Shown here one piece after another: positions 28,132 through 40,268 of a DNA stretch of 64,000 nucleotides. The notes beneath the pieces are model-generated. The model was not told where the DNA came from, ran no database searches, and saw only the letters and a program-made list of their open reading frames with translations. A program made the position numbers and the translations under genes. Positions within the stretch are counted from its first letter, which is position 1. Every line of letters begins with the position of its first letter. Origin of the DNA: Candidatus Magnetobacterium casense. Its GTDB lineage: Bacteria > Nitrospirota > Thermodesulfovibrionia > Thermodesulfovibrionales > Magnetobacteriaceae. The DNA is taken from the NCBI RefSeq assembly GCF_000714715.1, contig NZ_JMFO01000006.1:103172-167171 (forward strand). Direction: 5' to 3'.

Positions 28132-28161
28132 TTGTATTTTTTCCTCCGGTTGTTTTATAAT
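28132..28161 (+). promoter_or_regulatory. Possible promoter of the glycosyltransferase gene
   Basis: TTGTAT (28132-28137), an 18-base spacer and a perfect TATAAT (28156-28161) precede the GTG at 28204. Confidence 0.4.
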
Positions 28162-28203
28162 TTTTCATGATTACAGAGACAAACGGAAAGGACGTATATA
28201 TCG

Positions 28204-29154
28204 GTGGATGTTACAATACTCGTACCGTTCTATAACGAGGAGGACAACGTCGTTGCCTTCCACGAGGCCCTTGCGGGTGTGCTTGGGGCTTGCCGGGAGA
28301 TTGACGAGTACGAAATCCTATATATAGACGATGGCAGTTGCGACGACACGCTATCATTGCTTGAGGGGATTCAGGCCACAGACCCGCACGTGGTGGTGTT
28401 GTGTCTGCGCAGGAATTTTGGTCAGACGGCTGCGTTGGCTGCCGGGTTTGATTTCTCCCGCGGCGATATAATCGTTACCATCGACGGCGATATGCAGTAT
28501 GATGCACAGGACATACTCAAGCTGCTACACCACATCAAGGACTGCGACATGGTCTGCGGATGGCGAAAGCACCGTCAGGACCCGCTGTTGAGCAGACGCA
28601 TCCCCTCTATGATCACAAACTGGTTGATAAACATCGTCACATCGGTCAGGCTCCATGACCATGGTTGTGCGCTGCGGGCGTACAAGCGTGAGGTCATCAA
28701 AAACCTCAAGCTTTATGGCGAAATGCAGCGGTTCATACCGGCGCTGGCCAGCAAGTACGGCATAAAGGTGACCGAAATCGAAACGTGGCATCAGCGTCGT
28801 CAGAGGGGCAAATCAAAGTACGCACACTCAAAGACCCTGCGCCTGGTGCTTGATCTACTGGTGGTGAAGTTTTTCCAGAGCTTTTCAACAAAGCCCATGC
28901 AGTTCTTTGGACCTCCGGGATTGTTTAGTGGTCTGCTTGGGGGGGCGATACTCATATACTCCACCGTGAAGAGGTTTATGGCACCGGTCAGTGTTGACAT
29001 TATTCCGATCTTTTTGCTGGGGGCGTTTTTGATCCTTGTGGGGTTACAATTTCTGGGGCTTGGTCTGCTTGGTGAAATCCAGGTCAGGAACTATTACGAA
29101 AGCGAGCGCAAGCCCATTTATTCGATCAAGCGAATAATAAAGGACGACAGTTAG
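28204..29154 (+). CDS. Family 2 glycosyltransferase, DPM1-like with membrane tail
   Basis: 316 residues. The GT-A domain has VPFYNEEDN, YIDDGSCDDTL, RNFGQTAALAAG and TIDGDMQYDA (metal and nucleotide sites) and QRRQRGKSKY. Two hydrophobic helices at about 240-262 and 270-295 anchor it to the membrane. It resembles polyprenyl-phosphate mannose/glucose synthases (GtrB/ArnC group). The start is GTG. Confidence 0.9.
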   Translation: MDVTILVPFYNEEDNVVAFHEALAGVLGACREIDEYEILYIDDGSCDDTLSLLEGIQATDPHVVVLCLRRNFGQTAALAAGFDFSRGDIIVTIDGDMQYDAQDILKLLHHIKDCDMVCGWRKHRQDPLLSRRIPSMITNWLINIVTSVRLHDHGCALRAYKREVIKNLKLYGEMQRFIPALASKYGIKVTEIETWHQRRQRGKSKYAHSKTLRLVLDLLVVKFFQSFSTKPMQFFGPPGLFSGLLGGAILIYSTVKRFMAPVSVDIIPIFLLGAFLILVGLQFLGLGLLGEIQVRNYYESERKPIYSIKRIIKDDS

Positions 29155-29160
29155 CAGGCG

Positions 29161-29346
29161 TCACCACACTTCGACCTTGATGCACCCTGTCGGACAAATC
29201 TCCACACAGCTTAAGCACCCATGGCAGTTGCCCGCATCAGCCAGCTCAGGGCGGTCATCGACCATCTCGTAGACGGCCTTGGGGCATATCACCGCACACT
29301 TGGCACACCCCGTGCAATAATCGTAGTCTATAGCTATTGCATACAT
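29161..29346 (-). CDS. 2[4Fe-4S] ferredoxin
   Basis: A 61-residue ferredoxin with CTGCAKCAVICP and CHGCLSCVEICP, each with the C-x2-C-x2-C-x3-C(P) spacing. It is a small soluble electron carrier. It sits after pyrF on the same strand with a 179-base gap, and tail to tail with the glycosyltransferase gene. Confidence 0.92.
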   Translation of the reverse strand: MYAIAIDYDYCTGCAKCAVICPKAVYEMVDDRPELADAGNCHGCLSCVEICPTGCIKVEVW

Positions 29347-29518
29347 GATGTCAAAAAAACTATACGCAATCTATCCTTAAATTCTCTCCTGGGATCTTTT
29401 AAAATACTTTCTCATCCTCATCTTTGTTATTATCTTGACTAACTCCAGGGCGCTTGATTTACTGTATAAGTTCTTAGGGTTTGTGAAATAGATGGTGACT
29501 ATCAATGGGGTAGCCCCC

Positions 29519-29534
29519 CACTCACTCACTCACT
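29519..29534. repeat. CACT x4 tandem repeat at the pyrF stop
   Basis: Four copies of CACT span the pyrF stop codon. Loss or gain of one unit would change the last residues of PyrF. Confidence 0.8.
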
Positions 29535-30263
29535 GAGCGATACCATATCGGCCAGGATTTTCTCAACTGCATCGACAGGGTTGTTTGCTTTTAGTATTGG
29601 GCGTCCGACAACGATGTAATCGGCTCCAAGTCTCATTGCCTCACCGGGTGTCGTTATACGCTTTTGATCGTCCTTGCCCGTTGACCATGATGGTCTTATA
29701 CCGGGGGTCAGGATTACAAAATCACCTCCACAGGCCTCCCTGAGCAGCAATATCTCCCGGGGGGATGCAACAACCCCGGAAACCCCAGCCCTTTGCGCAA
29801 GTCTGGCCAGGTGGATAACATGTCCCCTGACATCGGAATCTACACTCAGCTCACTACGGAGGACTTCATCGTTTATGCTCGTCAATACCGTCACGGCAAG
29901 CATGATCGGCCTTGGAAGCCCACTCTTGTCCGACTCTTCACCTACGGCATCCACTGCCGCACGCATCATGGCAGAACCACCACAGGCATGGACATTAAAC
30001 ATATATGCACCAATCCGTGTTGCCATACGAGCGGACTGAGCAACCGTGTTAGGGATGTCGTGAAACTTCAGGTCAATAAAAACCCTTCCGCCAAGTCCAT
30101 TTATCGCATCTACGGCCCTGGGTCCCTCTTTGGTAAAAAGCTGAGAGCCTATCTTGAAAATACCAACATAATCCTTCAGCAGTTTAACCACATCCATGGC
30201 TTCACTCAGGCTATCGACATCCAATGCGAGGCATAGGCTATTTCTTACATCTGTTTTTCTCAT
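29526..30263 (-). CDS. pyrF: Orotidine 5'-phosphate decarboxylase
   Basis: 245 residues. LALDVDS at the start, FIDLKFHDIPNTV (catalytic Asp-Lys-Asp part) near residue 62, LTPGIRP near 181 and GADYIVVGRPI near 215 are all present. It makes UMP from OMP, the last step of pyrimidine synthesis. It stands apart from other pyrimidine genes. Confidence 0.96.
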   Translation of the reverse strand: MRKTDVRNSLCLALDVDSLSEAMDVVKLLKDYVGIFKIGSQLFTKEGPRAVDAINGLGGRVFIDLKFHDIPNTVAQSARMATRIGAYMFNVHACGGSAMMRAAVDAVGEESDKSGLPRPIMLAVTVLTSINDEVLRSELSVDSDVRGHVIHLARLAQRAGVSGVVASPREILLLREACGGDFVILTPGIRPSWSTGKDDQKRITTPGEAMRLGADYIVVGRPILKANNPVDAVEKILADMVSLSE

Positions 30264-30395
30264 TGAGCAGATTCCCTATATAAAACTTATTTTATATCAT
30301 CTGCTACATTCTGCCATAACTAATTTGTTATGTCAAGTGTTTTTTTAAAGACAATCTAAATTAGGCTATAAAAATCTGTACTCACATCTTCTAAT

Positions 30396-30405
30396 GACAA
30401 TTGTC
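30396..30405. promoter_or_regulatory. Palindrome in the gap before the chemoreceptor gene
   Basis: GACAATTGTC is a perfect 10-base palindrome in the intergenic region between divergent pyrF and the chemoreceptor. It could be an operator half-site, but nothing links it to a regulator. Confidence 0.2.
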
Positions 30406-30491
30406 GCTTTGGCCGGCTGGTGATTGAGAAAAACCTCCATGTTATGTTATGCTTGTTTTTATATTTTTAATTGAAGGAGGATACGAGTGTT

Positions 30492-32723
30492 ATGAGGTGG
30501 TTCTATAACCAGAAGATAGGAGCAAAACTGGTCCTGAGTTTTGTCGTAGTTTCGCTGATCACGGCTGCCGTAGGCTATTTGGGTATTGTGAACCTGCATA
30601 AGTTGGATGATGCCGATACGATGCTCTATGAAAAGGCGACCCTCGCTGTTTTTTATACGGGACTTATTGGTATTGATTTTCAGCGACTCCGCGTCAACAT
30701 CAGAGAGGCGGTAGAGACGAACAAGGAATCCGACCAGCAGAAATATCTTGACGTCTGCAAGCAGCTTAAAGAGAACATACTTAAAAACTCAGAGTTGTAC
30801 AAGAAAACGTTACGTGACGATGAGGATCGCGTCTCATTCAAGGAATTTACGGACGCCTTCAACGCCTATATCCCCGTGCTTGATAAGGAGATTGCACTGG
30901 GTACCGAGCGTAACATGGTTCAACTGAAAGAGCTGGTAGGTGGTGATGGCGCCAAGGCAGAGAGAACAGTGTACCCGATTATCACAAAGCTTGTCGAACA
31001 TAATGAAAAAGAGGCAAAGGCCATCTCTGACAGTAACACCATCCTGGCACATTCCGTCAGTAACACGATAATTACATTCACTGCCATCGGTATGGTATTA
31101 GCAATACTGTTTGGTTTTTTCATAGCGCGTATAATCTCCGTACCCGTCAAGAAAATAGCCCGTGCGGCGGATACCCTGGCCCTTGGCGATGTAAACATAA
31201 GCATTGATATTGACACAACGGATGAGATCGGTATGCTTGCCCGGTCGTTTCAGGGTGTTGTGGACAACATCAGGGAGGCCGCCGTTGCATCCGAAAAGAT
31301 AAGCGCCGGGGACATATCGATAGTCGTAAGACCCAAGTCCGACAAGGATATCCTCGCCATGAGCATGGCCAAGGTCGTGGAAACCCTCAACGGATTGATT
31401 TCCGAAACAGCCGCACTCACCGAGGCAGCGGTTGATGGCAGACTCGGTGTAAGAGGCAACGGGGACAAATTCAAGGGCGCTTACAGGGAGATAGTTGTCG
31501 GGATCAACAGGACGTTGGATGCCGTCATCGGCCCGTTAAGCGTTGCCGCAAAGTATATAGACCGCATAAGCACCGGAGACATTCCCGAAAAGATAACCGC
31601 TGAATACAAGGGCGAGTTCAATGATATCAAGGACAATCTGAACTCGCTGATAGATGCCGAATCGCTTGTAACGTCAATTGCTGAAGAGCTGTCCCGCGGC
31701 AACCTCCAGTTGAAGGTAAAGGAGCGTTCGGAAAAGGACAGCCTCATGCAGTCGTTGGCACAGATGGTGGAGAGGCTTACGGAGGTGGTGTCCAAGATAC
31801 AGTTGGCCGCAGATGAGGTAACGGATGGCAGTATGCAGTTGAGTACGGCATCCCAGGAGCTGTCCCAGGGGGCCAGTGAGCAGGCCTCATCGGTGGAGGA
31901 AATATCGGCCTCTATGCAGCAGATGTCGGCAAACATCAAGAGTAACGCAAATAACGCCTTTCACACGGAGAAGATCGCCGTCAAGTCCTCACAGAGCGCC
32001 AAGGACAGCGGTGAGGCAGTGACCAAAACCGTCAAGGCTATGAAGGACATAGCAGAGAAGATAACGATTATTGAGGAGATCGCCAGACAGACAAACCTGT
32101 TGGCGCTCAATGCGGCCATAGAGGCGGCTCGTGCCGGGGAGCATGGCAAGGGGTTTGCCGTGGTGGCCTCGGAGGTGCGTGAGCTGGCCGGCAGGAGTCA
32201 GACGGCAGCGGCCGAGATAAACAATCTCGTATCATCGAGTGTTGACGTATCGGAGAAATCAGGCGAAATGCTCAAGGCGCTCGTCCCTGATATCCAAAAG
32301 ACCGCCGAGCTGGTACAGGAGATAAGCTCCTCCAGTGCCGAACAGAACTCCGGTGCCGACCAGATCAACAAGGCCATCCAGCAGCTAGACCAGGTGATCC
32401 AGCAAAATGCCGCCGCCGCAGAGGAGATGTCAACCACCTCTGAGGAACTATCGGCACAGGCAGAGCAGATGCAAAACACCATCGGCTTTTTCAAGATACC
32501 CTCTGACGATAAACTATCCAAAAAACCCGAACCAATCCCCGCAAGAAGGCAAAGAGCAAGAATGCCCCAACCCAGAATGATTGGCAATGACAGAGACAGC
32601 GAGCCAAAAAAGTACCAACACCAAATTAAACCGGACAACAGGGCAAAATTCTCCGGAACTAATCTGCACCTAAGCGATGAAGCCAAAGATGTACAGAAAG
32701 ACAGTGAGTTTGAGCACTATTGA
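30492..32723 (+). CDS. Methyl-accepting chemotaxis protein
   Basis: About 743 residues. A membrane helix (12-34), a four-helix-bundle sensor outside the membrane (about 35-185), a second helix, a HAMP domain and further HAMP-like segments (about 206-420), and the MA signalling domain. The conserved hairpin tip has [21 protein letters not shown] near residue 528. The tail is basic and disordered and has no CheR docking pentapeptide. The ribosome site AAGGAGG (30474-30480) precedes ATG 30492; a TTG at 30471 would include that site, so it is rejected as start. Confidence 0.93.
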   Translation: MRWFYNQKIGAKLVLSFVVVSLITAAVGYLGIVNLHKLDDADTMLYEKATLAVFYTGLIGIDFQRLRVNIREAVETNKESDQQKYLDVCKQLKENILKNSELYKKTLRDDEDRVSFKEFTDAFNAYIPVLDKEIALGTERNMVQLKELVGGDGAKAERTVYPIITKLVEHNEKEAKAISDSNTILAHSVSNTIITFTAIGMVLAILFGFFIARIISVPVKKIARAADTLALGDVNISIDIDTTDEIGMLARSFQGVVDNIREAAVASEKISAGDISIVVRPKSDKDILAMSMAKVVETLNGLISETAALTEAAVDGRLGVRGNGDKFKGAYREIVVGINRTLDAVIGPLSVAAKYIDRISTGDIPEKITAEYKGEFNDIKDNLNSLIDAESLVTSIAEELSRGNLQLKVKERSEKDSLMQSLAQMVERLTEVVSKIQLAADEVTDGSMQLSTASQELSQGASEQASSVEEISASMQQMSANIKSNANNAFHTEKIAVKSSQSAKDSGEAVTKTVKAMKDIAEKITIIEEIARQTNLLALNAAIEAARAGEHGKGFAVVASEVRELAGRSQTAAAEINNLVSSSVDVSEKSGEMLKALVPDIQKTAELVQEISSSSAEQNSGADQINKAIQQLDQVIQQNAAAAEEMSTTSEELSAQAEQMQNTIGFFKIPSDDKLSKKPEPIPARRQRARMPQPRMIGNDRDSEPKKYQHQIKPDNRAKFSGTNLHLSDEAKDVQKDSEFEHY

Positions 32724-32832
32724 AAGAGTGGCAAGCAAAGGCAAGTAGGCTAACGGGGTGGGGCGGCTAAGGGCGAGGCCACACCCACCACCCGCTTAAT
32801 ATGCCGACAAGGAGGGTCTGCAAAAAAAGTTG

Positions 32833-32861
32833 TTGACACAGACGATAATTTATTATATAAC
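32833..32861 (+). promoter_or_regulatory. Sigma70-type promoter of secA
   Basis: TTGACA (32833-32838), 17-base spacer, TATAAC (32856-32861), 19 bases before the secA start. The leader would be short. Confidence 0.7.
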
Positions 32862-32879
32862 TAAACGAGGTTAAATACA

Positions 32880-35657
<2,778 letters not shown>

Positions 35658-35748
35658 CACCATTGTATATTTCATCAGTAAGCCCCTAGGAAAAATACCC
35701 GTTCTGCCGATAAGAGATAGTATAGCAAATGAGAGCAGACCGTGAGAG

Positions 35749-37335
35749 ATGAATACCTGGTTTAGGATATGTCTGTGTGGCACCTGTATAGTGTTGCTGT
35801 GGAGTATCTGTAGTTATGGCCAGAGCCGCGGGAATGCTGCTGAGGCATCGGAGGTGCCAAAGACTGATGCAGCGAAGGCCGACGCACCAAAGGCTGATAC
35901 CGCAAAGGGCTTGAACGTAGTTATGGTGGTGGAAGGTTCGGAGCGGATGAAAGAGGTTGATCCCATGAGGTTGTTTGCTCATGCAGCGAGGATGTTTGTT
36001 GCCCTGCTTGGGAAAAACGACAGGGCGGGGGTCATCCGCTACGTTGACAAGGCAGAGCAGTTGAGTGACCTGACTGCCATTGGTGATGGTAGTGGCAGAG
36101 ATACGCTGTTTAAGGCCATTGATAATATATCCTGGCAGGAGGCCGACAAAGAGGGAGCCGACAAAGAAGAGACCGGCAAGGTTAATGCCCTGGATGCCAT
36201 AGACAGTGCAGTGAAGATGTTGAAGAGCGGAGGTGGCTCGGCAAATGGTGGCGGTACAGGTGGTGCTATCATACTCCTGTACAATGTCCATTCTGGTGTT
36301 GAGGAGGCCCTTGGCAAGAGTAGTGTTGCGGAGACGCTCAATAGTAGTGGCATAAGGTTATTTGCAATAGCCATCGGAGACAGAGGCAAGCAAGAGTCTG
36401 AGCAGTCCGATGATGTGTTGTGTAAACCCACCGGTGGGTTTTTGTATAACGCCCCCAAGGCCCCGGGCATATATATAAAGTTTGCATCAATATTTGAATC
36501 CCTGACCTCGGCAATGATGATACCCATAGAAAGGAATAAGATAAATATAGATGAATCCATCAAAACCATCGCCTTTGTCATAAAGAAGAACTCACCCACC
36601 ACGAAGCTCTCCCTCGAGGACCCTGATGGCGTAAGATATCTCCAGGAAAAGAAGATGGAAGGCGTTGAGTGGTCAGAGTCTGACACCATCGATGTAATTA
36701 AGATTAAAGACCCAGTACATGGGACCTGGTCACTGTCGCTGGGTTATGGAAGAGAAAACAAGGCATATATACAGACAATTTTAAGATTACTGGTAGCCCC
36801 TGAAGACCCGTATCAGGAGACAGGCAAACCCCTGGCAATAGAGGCATGGTTTAAGGTAGACAATGCAACGTTAGACATGAAAGAGATGCAATATGGCTTT
36901 AAGGTCAAGGCGGAGATTGTCGAACCTGATGGCAAAGAGTTGACTCTGCCCTTAAGTGCAAAGATGGCGGGTGAGGGCAGCAAGATATCGTATTCAAATT
37001 CATTTACACCAATGAAAGAGGGCAACTACAGGGTCACGATAACTGCCACAGGCAAAGGGCTTGAGCGGAGGAGGGCCTTAATGATTGTTGCAAGTAAACA
37101 CGGGCAGCCAACAGTAAAGCCTTCCGCAACAAAAACAAAACTGCAAGCGTATGACAATCGCCTTGATAAGTTTATTTTTATGCGTACGACGAAAAAGGGG
37201 GATATGGCTTTTACGAAAGCCATTACGTTTTTTTTAATAATAAACATTGTTGCTCTGGCAGGCATAGTTGTCTATGCGAAGAAAAAGGGGCTATGGAAGG
37301 CAAACAAATCATTTGAGGGACAAGTGGACGCATGA
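35749..37335 (+). CDS. Membrane-anchored VWA-domain protein
   Basis: 528 residues: signal peptide (1-30), short Ala/Lys linker, a von Willebrand A domain (about 57-240), an immunoglobulin-like region and one membrane helix near the end (AITFFLIINIVALAGIVVY, about 490-510) with a short basic tail. The metal site is degenerate: DxSxS is replaced by VEGSERM, so metal-dependent ligand binding is doubtful. Its stop overlaps the next gene (ATGA), so the two products probably work together at the envelope. Confidence 0.78.
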   Translation: MNTWFRICLCGTCIVLLWSICSYGQSRGNAAEASEVPKTDAAKADAPKADTAKGLNVVMVVEGSERMKEVDPMRLFAHAARMFVALLGKNDRAGVIRYVDKAEQLSDLTAIGDGSGRDTLFKAIDNISWQEADKEGADKEETGKVNALDAIDSAVKMLKSGGGSANGGGTGGAIILLYNVHSGVEEALGKSSVAETLNSSGIRLFAIAIGDRGKQESEQSDDVLCKPTGGFLYNAPKAPGIYIKFASIFESLTSAMMIPIERNKINIDESIKTIAFVIKKNSPTTKLSLEDPDGVRYLQEKKMEGVEWSESDTIDVIKIKDPVHGTWSLSLGYGRENKAYIQTILRLLVAPEDPYQETGKPLAIEAWFKVDNATLDMKEMQYGFKVKAEIVEPDGKELTLPLSAKMAGEGSKISYSNSFTPMKEGNYRVTITATGKGLERRRALMIVASKHGQPTVKPSATKTKLQAYDNRLDKFIFMRTTKKGDMAFTKAITFFLIINIVALAGIVVYAKKKGLWKANKSFEGQVDA

Positions 37336-38705
37336 TAGAGATAAACAATTTAATTTTTATGTTCTTGGTAGAGTTTCTGGTAATATTTTTTGGTTTGGCG
37401 ATATTCTTTTTTTACAAGAGCATGGGGCGTCTGCCCGGGGGCAGGAGTAAGGATAATAAACGATTCATCTTTGACCTGGAGCGTGAGCTGGAGACCCTGG
37501 AGGAGGAGAGCAAGACCCTTGAGGAAAATGCGGAGGCTGAATCGGACAGTGAAACGATAATCGCCAGGGAGATAAATGCCGCAAAATTGCACATATTGCA
37601 CACCGCCCTTGCAACGGCGCAGACTGGCAAAGTCGGGGGCGAGGCGCTCTGGGATGATGTCTATGCACGCTTTAGCGGGATCGTCAGGGAGAGTATCACA
37701 CAAACGCTGGAGCAGGTACGCAATGGAGTGCCACAAGGATCATTCGGTTCTCAGGGAGACAGCGGGCGAGTCATGCAATCATCTGCGGCTACGAAGAAGA
37801 GGTTTATCATAGAACTCCTTAGCCATAAGGAGATGGTCTCCGAGCTGGAAAAGGAACTGGCCAAGTTAAGGGAATTCAACCAAAGGCTCATAGAGACTCT
37901 CAACGCCTTGCCCAATGAATCATCCCAACAGGCCGCCTCGGAGATCGTCAACATAAATGTGCATGTAGATAAACTCATAAAAATTATCAAACAGGAAACC
38001 AAAATACTTGGTCGTCATATTGCTAACTACGAGCATATTGAGGTCAGTACTCAAGACGATGACGATATGGACTCCGAAAAAATACCTAATGTTTATGGAG
38101 GCTCCGATCAGGATAAGGATAAAATGCAAAAAGTCATCAAATCTCTGGAAAGCAATATAGAACTGCTGACAAAGAAAATACAGGACCTTGAGGCAGACAT
38201 AGCAAGAAAAGACAGCGGCTACAAGAAACTGCAAAAGGAGTTTGGTGAGTTAGATATAGAGTATAAGCGAGTGTATGACAGATTAAAAACCGGCAATGCC
38301 GACGGCTCCGTGGCATCAGCCGATACGGGCGCACTGGAGGCAAATCTGGCAGAAAAGGATGCTGAAATCAAAAAACTGCAAAAAGAACTGGATGACTTAA
38401 ACGTCGAATTTGAAAGGCTCTACAGCGAATCCAATCCCTCCATGGGCGCCGAGGCCGCCTCTCATGCAAAAATAAAGGAACTGGAGGCAGAACTGTCTGA
38501 AAAAGAAGCTCAAAACAAAAAACTGCAAAAAGAACTGGATGACCTAAACGTTGAATTTGAAAGACTCTACAGTGAATCCAATCCATCCCTGGGTGCCGAG
38601 GCCGCCTCTCATGCAAAGATAAAGGAGCTGGAAGAAGAACTTGAAAGAAAAGACAAGGCATTCGATGAACTGCAAAAACAGTTTAACGCCATGAAACAGG
38701 TATAG
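37332..38705 (+). CDS. Membrane-anchored coiled-coil protein
   Basis: 457 residues: one N-terminal membrane helix (about 8-28) and a long charged coiled coil with E, K, L heptads. A 49-residue unit (KLQKELDDLNVEFERLYSES..) occurs twice near the C-terminus. No enzymatic motif. It is translationally coupled to the VWA gene and overlaps none of thiD (7-base gap). It may form a cytoplasmic or periplasmic stalk. Confidence 0.78.
   Translation: MIEINNLIFMFLVEFLVIFFGLAIFFFYKSMGRLPGGRSKDNKRFIFDLERELETLEEESKTLEENAEAESDSETIIAREINAAKLHILHTALATAQTGKVGGEALWDDVYARFSGIVRESITQTLEQVRNGVPQGSFGSQGDSGRVMQSSAATKKRFIIELLSHKEMVSELEKELAKLREFNQRLIETLNALPNESSQQAASEIVNINVHVDKLIKIIKQETKILGRHIANYEHIEVSTQDDDDMDSEKIPNVYGGSDQDKDKMQKVIKSLESNIELLTKKIQDLEADIARKDSGYKKLQKEFGELDIEYKRVYDRLKTGNADGSVASADTGALEANLAEKDAEIKKLQKELDDLNVEFERLYSESNPSMGAEAASHAKIKELEAELSEKEAQNKKLQKELDDLNVEFERLYSESNPSLGAEAASHAKIKELEEELERKDKAFDELQKQFNAMKQV
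38373..38640 (+). repeat. 147-bp tandem repeat in the coiled-coil gene
   Basis: AAACTGCAAAAAGAACTGG starts at 38373 and again at 38520, period 147 bases (49 codons). The copies differ mostly at third codon positions, so the protein repeat is kept by selection or gene conversion. Confidence 0.88.
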
Positions 38706-38712
38706 GAAGGGA

Positions 38713-39474
38713 GTGAAGATAGCGTTAAGTGTGGCCGGATTTGACCCAACCAGCGGGGCCGGGGTGACAGCCGATCTGAGGGTGTTTAACAATGAGGGGG
38801 TCTATGGCTTGTCGGTGGTTTCGGCCATCACGGCGCAGAACACACAAGGGGTGCAGTTTGTCCAGGGCGTTAGTATCGAGGCATTCGACAGACAGCTTGA
38901 TGTCCTATTGAGCGACATCAGACCCGATGCCATCAAAACCGGCATCCTCTACAACACCCAACAGATAGAGTGCCTGATCCATCACATAAAGACCCACGCA
39001 CTGACAAATCTAGTCATAGACCCCGTGATGGTGTCATCGTCGGGGATGGCGCTTGTGGCAGATAACAATATTGCGGTTATCAGAGACAGGCTATTGCCAC
39101 TGGCAGCGGTGGTTACGCCCAATGTACCGGAGGCTCAGTTTTTGGCCGGAATCAATATCCACAGCCGCGACGACACATACAGGGCTGCACGGTTGATCTA
39201 CGATGTTGCAGGGTGCGCCGTGATCGTTACGGGTGGACATATGACCATTGGTTCGGCAGTGGACGTTCTCTATGACGGCAATAATTTCACCGAGTTTGAA
39301 GCACCCATGTTTGATAGAAAGGTGCATGGCACGGGCTGTATGTTCTCTGCCGCTGTTGCTGCAAACCTTGCCAGGGGGCTGCACCTGAGCGACGCCGTGG
39401 GCAAGGCTAAGTCCTACATCACGGTAGCCATCGAAGGGGCCTGTTTCCCTGGCCGGGGGATGGGTGTTGCATAG
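38713..39474 (+). CDS. thiD: Hydroxymethylpyrimidine/phosphomethylpyrimidine kinase
   Basis: 253 residues of the ribokinase fold. GFDPTSGAGVTADLRVF at the start, the substrate loop VDPVMVSSSG, PNVPEAQFLAG and the anion-hole motif HGTGCMFSAAVAANLA near the end are all present. It adds two phosphates to HMP for thiamine synthesis. GTG start with a GGAAGGGA ribosome site. No TPP riboswitch was seen upstream and no other thi gene is near. Confidence 0.93.
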   Translation: MKIALSVAGFDPTSGAGVTADLRVFNNEGVYGLSVVSAITAQNTQGVQFVQGVSIEAFDRQLDVLLSDIRPDAIKTGILYNTQQIECLIHHIKTHALTNLVIDPVMVSSSGMALVADNNIAVIRDRLLPLAAVVTPNVPEAQFLAGINIHSRDDTYRAARLIYDVAGCAVIVTGGHMTIGSAVDVLYDGNNFTEFEAPMFDRKVHGTGCMFSAAVAANLARGLHLSDAVGKAKSYITVAIEGACFPGRGMGVA

Positions 39475-39521
39475 ATGCCGGCGTGAAAAAAATATTAGCC
39501 TCTTGTTTTTTATCCATAGAG

Positions 39522-39550
39522 TTGATTTTTTTGTATCCAAGTGGTATAAT
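39522..39550 (+). promoter_or_regulatory. Sigma70-type promoter with near-leaderless start
   Basis: TTGATT (39522-39527), 17-base spacer, TATAAT (39545-39550). The next ATG is at 39557, only six bases after the -10 box, so the transcript should begin at or beside the start codon. Confidence 0.68.
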
Positions 39551-39556
39551 GAAGGC

Positions 39557-40171
39557 ATGGAAAAAGATGAAAGCAGTGGACTAAACCAGGACGGGGGCAT
39601 AAGCAGCGGGGGTGCCAAGGGGGGTGCCAGCGGGGGTGCTAACGGCAGCAGGGCAACTCTTTCAGAAAAGCACAATCTGATAGTTGCGCTGATAATTCTG
39701 ATAACGGTGTTAGTGGTGATGACAGTGGCTATACTGGTGCATCGGCCTGTTGTTCACAATGAGGCCATTAATATCACGCAACACAGTTTACTTGCCTTTA
39801 TTGTTGTGTTTCTGTGCTATGGGGTTGCGGCAGTGCTGTTGGTTATGTTTTTTGCCTATCGGATATTAAGTCCGTTTGGGAGGTTGCTCAAGGACATGGA
39901 GGTGATATTATCCGGTGATATGAGCAGGCGGTTGTTTCTCAGGGACAAGGACGTTTATCTTATCAAGTGCTTTGTAAGAAACGTCAACACGCTCCTGGAC
40001 AATGCTGAAAAAATGCACATATCTCACGATTTGATCAATGAAATAGATTCCGAGGGACGACAGGTGATATCTCTGCTGGAAAATGACAACAACATAGATG
40101 GTAAGACAAAAGAGGCCGTTGTGGCTTACCACGAAAAGGTCAAGTCAATCATGAAAGACAAGTCCGCCTGA
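39557..40171 (+). CDS. Small two-helix membrane protein with HAMP-like segment
   Basis: 204 residues. A Gly/Ser-rich N-terminus, membrane helices at about 38-60 and 76-100, then a HAMP-like linker (RILSPFGRLLKDMEVILSGD) and a coiled C-terminus. It has no output domain, so it may pair with a separate signalling protein. The frame is open upstream, but the promoter and the ATG position support 39557. Confidence 0.72.
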   Translation: MEKDESSGLNQDGGISSGGAKGGASGGANGSRATLSEKHNLIVALIILITVLVVMTVAILVHRPVVHNEAINITQHSLLAFIVVFLCYGVAAVLLVMFFAYRILSPFGRLLKDMEVILSGDMSRRLFLRDKDVYLIKCFVRNVNTLLDNAEKMHISHDLINEIDSEGRQVISLLENDNNIDGKTKEAVVAYHEKVKSIMKDKSA

Positions 40172-40268
40172 AATTGTCTCAGGTGGGTCTCCTGGCGTAC
40201 CTCTCCCATCGGCGCACTCCGCGGACCTACCGAATAAGTCGGACAACTGCCTAACAATTGTCGAGAAC

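Noticed and set aside
38713..38715. TPP riboswitch before thiD
   Set aside because: Only eight bases separate thiD from the coiled-coil gene, too few for an aptamer.
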